From NCBI GenBank assembly GCA_947450645.1, contig CANFWH010000013.1, positions 1-49,890 of the forward strand: 49,890 bases of DNA, read 5' to 3'. Below, piece after piece: positions 44,072-49,890 of this stretch. The notes beneath the pieces are model-generated. The model searched no databases. It was not told the DNA's origin and saw only the letters and a list, made by a program, of their open reading frames with translations. The translations under genes were made by a program, and so were the position numbers. The DNA comes from Comamonadaceae bacterium. GTDB lineage: Bacteria; Pseudomonadota; Gammaproteobacteria; Burkholderiales; Burkholderiaceae_C. The stretch's first letter is position 1, and each line of letters opens with the position of its first letter.

Positions 44072-46207
44072 ATGTCTACATCTGCTCAAGCCTCCTCCTC
44101 GTTATCCCCGCGCCAACTCTTCGTTACCACCGCACTGCCTTACGCCAACGGCAATTTCCACATCGGTCACATCATGGAATACATCCAAGCCGATATTTGG
44201 GTGCGGTACCAGCGCATGTGTGGCAATGATGTCAACTTTGTTTGCGCGGACGATGCGCACGGCGCGCCCATCATGATTGCGGCGCAAAAGGCGGGCGTGA
44301 CGCCGAGTGCATTCGTTGACAACATCGCCAAAGGTCGTGCGCAATATTTGGATGGTTTTCACATCAAGTTCGACAACTGGAGTCATACCGATAGCGAAGA
44401 GAACCATGTGCTTGCCAAAGAGATTTATCTCGACCTTAAAAAAGCAGGTTTGATTGAAACCAAAAGCATTGAGCAATTTTTTGACCCCGAAGCGTTAGAA
44501 GGCAAAGGCATGTTTCTTGCCGATCGCTTTATCAAAGGCGAATGCCCCAAGTGCGGCGCAAAGGATCAATACGGCGACAACTGCGAGAACTGCGGTGCGG
44601 TCTATGCCCCGACCGATCTCAAGAACCCTTATTCGGCGCTGTCTGGCGCAACGCCCGTGCTCAAAGCGTCCGAGCACTTTTTCTTCAAACTGTCCGATCC
44701 ACGCTGCGTCGAATTCTTAGAAGAATGGACGCAGGACGGCAAACTTCAACCTGAAGTAGCGAACAAGGTCAAAGAATGGTTCAGCACACGCACCAACGCG
44801 GACGGCACAACTAGCACGGGTCTGGGTGATTGGGACATTTCTAGAGACGCGCCGTACTTCGGCATCGAAATTCCCGATGCGCCGGGCAAGTATTTTTATG
44901 TGTGGCTGGATGCGCCTGTGGGCTATTTGGCATCGCTGAAAGATTGGTTTAACAAAGACGGCCCGAAGAAGAGTTATGGCGAAACACGCACATTTGAACA
45001 GTACATTGCCAAAGATTCAAACGTAGAGCAAATCCATTTCATTGGTAAGGACATCGTGACATTCCATACTTTGTTCTGGCCTGCGATGCTTGAATTTAGT
45101 GACCGCAAAGTACCTAAACATATTTATGTTCACGGCTTTTTGACGGTGAACAATGGCGAAAAAATGAGCAAGAGTCGAGGTACAGGGCTCGATCCGCTCA
45201 AGTATCTAGGCCTTGGGATGAATCCCGAGTGGTTGCGCTATTACTTGGCGACGAAGTTGTCCGCTAAGAATGAAGATATTGATTTCAATGCCAATGATTT
45301 CATGGCGCGAGTGAACAGTGATTTGATTGGCAAGTATGTGAATATTGCGAGTCGAGCGGCTAAATTCATTCAATCTGGCAAATTAGCCCCAGTCAAAACA
45401 TTTGGAACAAGTGCCCCACTTGTGCAAAACATAAAAGTTTTTTATGAGTCTCGCGAATATGGCAAGGCTATGCGTGAAATCATGACTTTTACAGATGAAA
45501 TCAATGCCGTGTTTGATAATGCGGCACCATGGAAATTATTGAAAGATGGGCGTGCAGATGAGGCGGCATCTATTGCCAGCACTTGTATCCAATCTTTTAA
45601 AGTATTAACTGCTTGTTTGAAACCCGTACTACCAGAATTGGCGTCGCAGGCTGAAATATTCTTGAATTGTGGCTCACTCTCTTGGTCAAATGCGGTTACT
45701 CCTCTTCCTGAAGGCCACGTCATCGGCGAATACAAACATCTCATGCAGCGCGTAGACATCAAGCAGCTAGACGCTTTATTTGAAGCGCCAGCGGTTGTAG
45801 AAACTGCCCCGCAAGCCACACCAGATAAGGCTTCCACGAGTGCCGTTTCGATTGAACCACTTGCTCCTGAAATCACGATTGATGATTTTTCTAAGGTCGA
45901 TCTGCGTATTGCCAAGATCGTCAATTGCGAAGCAGTGGAGGGCTCAACCAAGCTCTTGCGCTTGACGCTCGATGCGGGTGAAGGAAAAACTCGCAATGTC
46001 TTTAGCGGCATCGCCAGTCACTACAAACCCGCCGACTTAATTGGCAAGCACACTGTCATGGTCGCCAACCTTGCCCCGCGCAAGATGAAGTTTGGCATGA
46101 GTGAAGGCATGGTGCTTGCCGCTAGTTCTGCGGATGAGAAATCCACTCCTGGCATTTATGTGCTCGAACCCGTAGCGGGCGCACAGCCTGGGATGCGAAT
46201 CCGCTAG
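44072..46207 (+). CDS. metG: Methionyl-tRNA synthetase
   Basis: 711-residue class I synthetase. ATP motif HIGH in [20 protein letters not shown] in [13 protein letters not shown], zinc knuckle [18 protein letters not shown] and a C-terminal OB-fold tRNA-binding domain ([20 protein letters not shown]) are present. The linker before that domain contains Q-A-T-P-D-K-A-S-T, which is the translation of a 21-bp palindrome copy. Around 45220-45720 the DNA looks more A+T-rich than its flanks. AGGGGG lies directly before the ATG, with TAAAAT just upstream of that. Confidence 0.96.
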   Translation: MSTSAQASSSLSPRQLFVTTALPYANGNFHIGHIMEYIQADIWVRYQRMCGNDVNFVCADDAHGAPIMIAAQKAGVTPSAFVDNIAKGRAQYLDGFHIKFDNWSHTDSEENHVLAKEIYLDLKKAGLIETKSIEQFFDPEALEGKGMFLADRFIKGECPKCGAKDQYGDNCENCGAVYAPTDLKNPYSALSGATPVLKASEHFFFKLSDPRCVEFLEEWTQDGKLQPEVANKVKEWFSTRTNADGTTSTGLGDWDISRDAPYFGIEIPDAPGKYFYVWLDAPVGYLASLKDWFNKDGPKKSYGETRTFEQYIAKDSNVEQIHFIGKDIVTFHTLFWPAMLEFSDRKVPKHIYVHGFLTVNNGEKMSKSRGTGLDPLKYLGLGMNPEWLRYYLATKLSAKNEDIDFNANDFMARVNSDLIGKYVNIASRAAKFIQSGKLAPVKTFGTSAPLVQNIKVFYESREYGKAMREIMTFTDEINAVFDNAAPWKLLKDGRADEAASIASTCIQSFKVLTACLKPVLPELASQAEIFLNCGSLSWSNAVTPLPEGHVIGEYKHLMQRVDIKQLDALFEAPAVVETAPQATPDKASTSAVSIEPLAPEITIDDFSKVDLRIAKIVNCEAVEGSTKLLRLTLDAGEGKTRNVFSGIASHYKPADLIGKHTVMVANLAPRKMKFGMSEGMVLAASSADEKSTPGIYVLEPVAGAQPGMRIR
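45813..45833 (+). repeat. Copy of 21-bp dispersed palindrome in metG linker (exact core)
   Basis: AAGCC-ACACCAGATAA-GGCTT followed by CCACGAG. One mismatch in 21 from the addA copy at 6724. It encodes part of the flexible linker between the anticodon-binding and C-terminal domains of MetG. Confidence 0.6.
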
Positions 46208-46214
46208 TTAGGCC

Positions 46215-46556
46215 TTAGCTGCCGGACTGCTGTTGCGGGTCGCGTGAGTTTTCTGTGCGGATGACGACTTTGTCGGGATCGAATACGGCAGTGAAGAGCA
46301 TGGCTTCGTTTGAACTGTTTCTCCAGCGCCAGTGGTAGTTTAGCTCTTGTGGTTTGAGTGCGTAAGTGACCATCTGGTGTGGCTTGCCGAGAATTTTGAC
46401 GACTTCAATCTCTAACATTCCAGCTTTAATTTTGTCAAAATTTTCTGGTTGCAAACGCTGGCGCTCAGCTTCCCACGCGGCTGGATCGCAGCCGATTAAA
46501 CCCAATAGTGATGCGATCAATCCCATAGCGATAAAGCTCCTTTTGGTGAGGGTCAT
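46215..46556 (-). CDS. BamE/SmpA-like outer-membrane lipoprotein, paralogue 1
   Basis: 113-residue lipoprotein. Signal peptide with lipobox LIGC (about residues 20-23). The mature part, FDKIKAGMLEIEVVKILGKP and LNYHWRWRNSSNEAMLFTAV-FD, follows the SmpA/OmlA (BamE-like) pattern of helix-helix-sheet. Closely similar in layout to the next gene upstream on the same strand (shared KAGM-x4-V-x-ILG-P, W-WRN, E-M-F-V-D, VIRTE). BamE itself is probably elsewhere. Ends seven bases from metG in convergent orientation. Confidence 0.78.
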   Translation of the reverse strand: MTLTKRSFIAMGLIASLLGLIGCDPAAWEAERQRLQPENFDKIKAGMLEIEVVKILGKPHQMVTYALKPQELNYHWRWRNSSNEAMLFTAVFDPDKVVIRTENSRDPQQQSGS

Positions 46557-46558
46557 AT

Positions 46559-46915
46559 TTAGTTCCAGCTAGGCGCACCGATGTTTTTGGGATCACGTAG
46601 ATCGCGCCATGTTTCAGTCCGAATCACGCGATTGTTTCTATCTAGCACCACGCCAAACATCATGCCTTCGTCTTGATCGTTACGCCACTTCCAGTTGTCG
46701 TAGGTTTCGTTCGGCTTAAGCGGATAAACAATGCTATCCCAAGGCTCGCCCAAGATGCGCCAGGCTTCGACTTGCGTCATACCGGCTTTAACCGATTCCA
46801 TCATGGGGAGTGAAAGTACGCGGTAGCGCTCGGACGTCGCTGTGGGCGCAACGCAAGCTTGTAGGCTCATTAATAAGGCGAATAAAACAGTCTGTGCAAT
46901 GAGTTTGATTTTCAT
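46559..46915 (-). CDS. BamE/SmpA-like outer-membrane lipoprotein, paralogue 2
   Basis: 118-residue lipoprotein with lipobox LQAC at residues 18-21. Mature region SVKAGMTQVEAWRILGEPW, NWKWRNDQDEGMMFGVVLD and VIRTETWRDLRDP matches paralogue 1 and the SmpA/OmlA fold. Two bases separate the pair, so they look like a tandem duplication expressed together. Role possibly in envelope assembly; not specified. Divergent from the DUF3460 gene across 47 bases that must hold both promoters; TAAAAT at 46935 is the only hint. Confidence 0.78.
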   Translation of the reverse strand: MKIKLIAQTVLFALLMSLQACVAPTATSERYRVLSLPMMESVKAGMTQVEAWRILGEPWDSIVYPLKPNETYDNWKWRNDQDEGMMFGVVLDRNNRVIRTETWRDLRDPKNIGAPSWN

Positions 46916-46962
46916 GGCAATCCCCTCGGTAAAATGATACTTTAACTCGAAATCTTATCGCT

Positions 46963-47160
46963 ATGAATATCTTCCGCCGCGCCGACTACCAATCTGAAAC
47001 CACGCAGTTCATTGACCAGCTTAAAGCGGCCAAGCCAACGCTAGAAGCTGAGCAATTGGCAGGGCGCGCACTACTGTGGGACAAGTCAATCAATCGCGCA
47101 GAGGCGGGCGACATTGCCGCTGGCCGTGTGGCGCAGCAAGCTTACGTTTATGCAAGATGA
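46963..47160 (+). CDS. DUF3460 family small protein
   Basis: 65-residue soluble protein; NIFRRADYQSETTQFIDQLK and GRALLWDKSINRAEAGDIAA are typical of DUF3460, which is largely confined to Burkholderiales and usually sits next to scpA. Function unknown. Its last 11 bases overlap the likely scpA start. Confidence 0.85.
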   Translation: MNIFRRADYQSETTQFIDQLKAAKPTLEAEQLAGRALLWDKSINRAEAGDIAAGRVAQQAYVYAR

Positions 47161-48004
47161 GTTGTCAATGGTGATGGACAACGTTGTCATTGACAATGTG
47201 GCCGTTGCCAAGCTCTATGGCGAGCCGCTGTTCGCCATGCCGCAGGATCTTTACATCCCGCCCGATGCGTTAGAGGTTTTTTTAGAGGCTTTTGAAGGCC
47301 CGCTCGATTTGCTGCTGTACTTGATTCGCAAGCAAAACTTCAACATTCTCGACATTCCGATGGCGGCGCTGACCAAACAGTATTTAGGTTACGTCGAAGA
47401 GATTCGCAATCACAACTTAGAGCTCGCTGCCGAGTATTTGTTGATGGCAGCGATGCTGATTGAAATTAAGTCGCGCATGCTGCTGCCACCCAAGCCAACG
47501 GCGGATGGTCAGGAGGGCGAAGACCCACGTGCTGAGCTCACGCGTCGCCTGCTGGCGTATGAGGAAACCAAGCTGCAAGCCGCGCAGATCAATGAACTCC
47601 CACAGCTTGGACGCGATTTTTTGCGCACGCAAGTCTTTATCGAGCAATCGTTAGTACCGCGCTGGCCTGAAGTCCATGCTATGGATCTTCGCGCTGCGTG
47701 GGCAGACCTTGTGCGCCGCGCCAAGTTGGTGACGAATCACAAAATTTCGCGGGAAGCTTTGTCGGTGCGTGAGTACATGAGCCACCTGTTGCGTCAGCTC
47801 ACCTTGCACATGCAAAGCGGCCATCCATTTGCTCCGTTTGAGAGTTTGTTTGATCCTGCCAAAGGGGTGCCAGTTCTGGTCGTGACCTTCGTCGCCATGC
47901 TTGAACTCTCGCGTGAAGCGCTGATTGAGGTTACACAAGCCGAGGCTTTCGCCCCAATCTATGTGCGCCTTGCCTATTCGCCGATTGAAGAGGCGACGCG
48001 TTGA
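47150..48004 (+). CDS. scpA: Segregation and condensation protein A
   Basis: 284-residue kleisin that bridges the SMC ATPase with ScpB for chromosome organisation. LEVFLEAFEGPLDLLLYLIR, NILDIPMAALTKQYLGYV, AAEYLLMAAMLIEIKSRMLLP and the C-terminal winged helix (VTFVAMLELSREALIEVTQ) are typical. ATG 47150 is chosen, with 47168 and 47174 as alternatives; the first residues are not conserved. It ends next to the convergent secB stop with no gap. scpB is not in the window. Confidence 0.92.
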   Translation: MQDELSMVMDNVVIDNVAVAKLYGEPLFAMPQDLYIPPDALEVFLEAFEGPLDLLLYLIRKQNFNILDIPMAALTKQYLGYVEEIRNHNLELAAEYLLMAAMLIEIKSRMLLPPKPTADGQEGEDPRAELTRRLLAYEETKLQAAQINELPQLGRDFLRTQVFIEQSLVPRWPEVHAMDLRAAWADLVRRAKLVTNHKISREALSVREYMSHLLRQLTLHMQSGHPFAPFESLFDPAKGVPVLVVTFVAMLELSREALIEVTQAEAFAPIYVRLAYSPIEEATR

Positions 48005-48508
48005 TTAATCGTTTGCCGCAGGCGCATTTTGAAGCGACGTAGCCGCATCGGCTTGTTGCTGCTCATACATGGCCTGGAAGTTAACTTCAGACAAGTGCAC
48101 AGGTGGAAAGCCCGCGCGATTAATGGCGTCAGCCACGTTGCTACGCAAATACGGATAAATGATTTGTGGGCAAGCAATTCCTAAAATAGGTCCCATTTGG
48201 TCGTTAGGTAAATGGCGAATTTCAAAAATAGCTGCTTGCTTGGCTTCAATCAAGAACACGGTTTTTTCTTTTAGCGACGTGTGTACATGGGCCGTTACGC
48301 TGACTTCAAAAATGCCTTCAAACACAGGCAGGGTCTCAATGCTGAGTTGAATGTCGAGCTGAGGTTGTTCCGTCTCTAAAAAGATCGCTGGCGAATTGGG
48401 CTGCTCAAGTGAGAGCTCTTTTAAATACACGCGCTGTATTTGAAAAACAGGATCTAGTGTCGTTGCATCGGACGGATTAGGCTGGGGTGTTGTTTTTGCG
48501 GTTGTCAT
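48005..48508 (-). CDS. secB: Protein-export chaperone SecB
   Basis: 167-residue tetrameric cytosolic chaperone that holds preproteins for Sec[57 protein letters not shown] and [20 protein letters not shown] are family hallmarks. It follows grxC and a rhodanese gene on the same strand, the standard Burkholderiales order. Confidence 0.95.
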   Translation of the reverse strand: MTTAKTTPQPNPSDATTLDPVFQIQRVYLKELSLEQPNSPAIFLETEQPQLDIQLSIETLPVFEGIFEVSVTAHVHTSLKEKTVFLIEAKQAAIFEIRHLPNDQMGPILGIACPQIIYPYLRSNVADAINRAGFPPVHLSEVNFQAMYEQQQADAATSLQNAPAAND

Positions 48509-48521
48509 GAGTTGAACGGGG

Positions 48522-48782
48522 TTAGTTGGAATTCAAAAGTGGAACGAGGCCACCGGCTTTGTCAAGCGCCATCAGATCGTCGCAGCCACCCACGTGCGTA
48601 TTGCCAATATAGATTTGCGGCACAGTGCGCTTGCCTGTTGCCGCCATCATCTCGTCGCGAGCGACAGGGTCAGTATCAATGCGCACTTCGTTGATCGTTT
48701 CAACGCCCTTGGATTTGAGGACTTGTTTGGCACGTATGCAAAATGGGCATACGGCCGTGGTGTACATCTTGACGGCTTGCAT
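48522..48782 (-). CDS. grxC: Glutaredoxin 3
   Basis: 86-residue dithiol glutaredoxin. Active site CPFC in [16 protein letters not shown], cis-Pro loop [10 protein letters not shown] and glutathione-binding [15 protein letters not shown] are complete. It reduces disulfides and glutathionylated proteins. ATG 48782 starts before the first strand; the longer frame runs into the rhodanese gene, which ends four bases upstream. Confidence 0.94.
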   Translation of the reverse strand: MQAVKMYTTAVCPFCIRAKQVLKSKGVETINEVRIDTDPVARDEMMAATGKRTVPQIYIGNTHVGGCDDLMALDKAGGLVPLLNSN

Positions 48783-48786
48783 GGCT

Positions 48787-49191
48787 TTATGCTTTCTCGA
48801 TGGGCATATTGGCATCGCGCCACGCTTTGAGTCCGCCCGTCAAATTTTGCGCAGCAAGGTAGCCCATTTTTTGCGCCGTAGCAGTTGCGGTGGCCGAGCG
48901 TTTACCCATAGGACAGATAAAAATGATGGGCGTGTCTTTTTTCTTGACCGCCGCGCCCAGCTTGGCCTCTAGCTCGCCCAAGGGAATATTTTTAGCACCT
49001 TTGGCGTGCGCAGCAAGGAATTCGTCTGCATTGCTCACGTCAATCAAAACACCGCGCTCACGGTTAATGAGTTGCACGGCCATCGCGGCGGTCAGGCCAG
49101 CTTTACTCTCTTTGATGATCGGCCACAGAAGGAGTCCGCCCGAGGTCAGGGCAACTAAAATCAAATACCAGTTGTCGGATAAAAATTTCAC
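48787..49191 (-). CDS. Membrane-anchored rhodanese-like protein
   Basis: 134-residue protein: one N-terminal span (WYLILVALTSGGLLLWPII) and a rhodanese domain with VLIDVSNADEFLAAHAKGA, active-site Cys in IFICPMGKRSATA and GGLKAWRDANMPIEKA. It probably binds persulfide sulfur on one face of the inner membrane. Start is GTG 49191 with no strong ribosome site. Upstream lies a large hairpin (49201-49244). Confidence 0.88.
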   Translation of the reverse strand: MKFLSDNWYLILVALTSGGLLLWPIIKESKAGLTAAMAVQLINRERGVLIDVSNADEFLAAHAKGAKNIPLGELEAKLGAAVKKKDTPIIFICPMGKRSATATATAQKMGYLAAQNLTGGLKAWRDANMPIEKA

Positions 49192-49200
49192 GCAGTCACT

Positions 49201-49244
49201 TTCTAAAAAATAGCAAAAAAACTTGCCAAACTGCTATTTTAGAA
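49201..49244 (-). terminator. Long hairpin between GlcG-like and rhodanese genes
   Basis: TTCTAAAAAATAGCA (49201-49215) pairs with TGCTATTTTAGAA (49232-49244) leaving a two-base bulge, 13 bp in all, around a loop containing an A/T tract. It lies 30 bases after the GlcG-like stop and ten before the rhodanese start. Probably ends the upstream transcript; an attenuator role is possible. Confidence 0.45.
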
Positions 49245-49274
49245 GCACTACGTGACGCTATCCAGTATGAGTCT

Positions 49275-49796
49275 TTATTTCAGCGCCGCAACACCCGCTT
49301 TGGCAGCGACCTCATCTTGTGAGCCCGTACCGCCAGAGCAACCAATGGCGCCAATGATTTTTCCATCCTGTACCAATGGAATGCCGCCGCGTGAACCAAT
49401 AACATCGTCCAGGGTGATGAGGTAGTTAAATCCACCTTGAATGCCATTTTCAAATAGCTTTGTTTCGCGGCGATATTTAGCAGCTGTCCGTGCTTTATGC
49501 ATACTGATATCAATTGACGCAAGCTGCGCGGAATCCATGCGTTTAAACGAGACAAGGTTTGCGCCAGAGTCGACAACAGCGCAATTCATTTTCCAACCTT
49601 TGGCTTTTGACTCAGCAACAGCGGCAGTTAAAACTGCGTCGGCTCGATCAAGAGAAATTGGCGCACCATAAGGCACATCGAAAGGCATTTTTTCTGGCAC
49701 AACGTCAAGTGGGTTGGGTGCTTGCGCCAGTGCTAGTTGCGTTAGCGCTAAACCTAGACTCACAGATAAAAGATGTTTGATTGATTTTGAATACAT
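49275..49796 (-). CDS. GlcG/HbpS-like exported protein
   Basis: 173-residue protein with a signal peptide (KSIKHLLSVSLGLALTQLALA, cleavage near AQA) and a GlcG/HbpS domain (LDRADAVLTAAVAESKAKGW, VVDSGANLVSFKRMD, SRGGIPLVQDGKIIGAIGCS). Family members bind heme or are linked to glycolate use, without a settled role. ATG 49796 has AGGAG ten bases upstream. Between it and the tRNA end lies a short unassigned stretch. Confidence 0.85.
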   Translation of the reverse strand: MYSKSIKHLLSVSLGLALTQLALAQAPNPLDVVPEKMPFDVPYGAPISLDRADAVLTAAVAESKAKGWKMNCAVVDSGANLVSFKRMDSAQLASIDISMHKARTAAKYRRETKLFENGIQGGFNYLITLDDVIGSRGGIPLVQDGKIIGAIGCSGGTGSQDEVAAKAGVAALK

Positions 49797-49861
49797 GTTT
49801 GAACTCCTATTTAGTTGTTGGAGGAAACAATGTACCATAGCGGCATGCGTGCGTATGAGAG

Positions 49862-49890
49862 TGGTGCCCAGGAAGGGACTCGAACCCCCA
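49862..49890 (-). tRNA. 3' end of a tRNA, probably tRNA-Leu
   Basis: On the minus strand the right edge reads a T-arm with loop TTCGAGT, then CCTGGGC as the 3' acceptor strand, discriminator A and encoded CCA. The 5' half and anticodon are outside. The acceptor CCTGGGC pairs with GCCCAGG, the usual start of betaproteobacterial tRNA-Leu, hence the tentative identity. Confidence 0.75.

Overview
The window reads as a compact chromosome segment of a betaproteobacterium of the order Burkholderiales, most like Comamonadaceae. This rests on the sdhCDAB-sdhE-gltA block, the yqgE-ruvX-pyrR-pyrB-pseudo-pyrC run, the secB-grxC-rhodanese cluster, a Bug-type solute-binding protein and DUF3460 next to scpA. 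Base composition looks moderately G+C-rich. Genes are packed tightly: many neighbours share 1-4 bases (ATGA, TAATG, TGATG), and no gene-free stretch exceeds about 125 bases. The longest, 11647-11770, is the kdp control region. No CRISPR array, insertion sequence, prophage or rRNA is visible.

Layout. 1-7287: the 3' part of a large adenine DNA methyltransferase, translationally coupled to an AddB-like iron-sulfur nuclease and an AddA-like helicase-nuclease. 7312-11646: a two-gene version of bacterial 3-dehydroshikimate dehydratase (an HPPD-like protein without iron ligands plus a QuiC-type TIM barrel), an M23 endopeptidase lipoprotein, an aldose 1-epimerase-like protein and an SMP-30 lactonase. 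11673-19901: the high-affinity potassium system kdpFABCDE, led by an extra 34-residue membrane ORF behind a candidate promoter and a hairpin that hides its ribosome site. 19909-23194: a lone gcvH, two alpha/beta hydrolases and a Bug receptor. 23215-27972: relA, a 3-oxoacid CoA-transferase pair, a secreted hydrolase-like protein and a hotdog thioesterase. 27982-31164: an extradiol-dioxygenase-like VOC protein, a periplasmic protein, an ArsC/YffB-like protein and an aminotransferase. 31161-41519: a candidate Fnr-type box, then sdhCDAB-sdhE-gltA, yqgE, ruvX, pyrR, pyrB, a catalytically dead dihydroorotase, an acyltransferase, a Nudix hydrolase and a TusA-like protein, all in one direction. 41506-46207: ferredoxin, coaD, rsmD and apbC on the minus strand, with metG divergent. 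46215-49890: two paralogous BamE-like lipoproteins, DUF3460, scpA, secB, grxC, a rhodanese, a GlcG-like protein and the 3' end of a tRNA (probably Leu) at the right edge.

The most unusual signals are at DNA level inside genes. A 21-bp imperfect palindrome with core GATAAGGCTT recurs at least nine times, on both strands and in more than one reading frame. A 115-bp multi-hairpin element bounded by a 10-bp inverted repeat sits in frame just after the rsmD start codon. Protein-level oddities are the split QuiC, the dead dihydroorotase, the extra kdp leader peptide and the methyltransferase-AddB-AddA coupling. All functions are inferred from recognisable motifs and gene order; no database search was possible.
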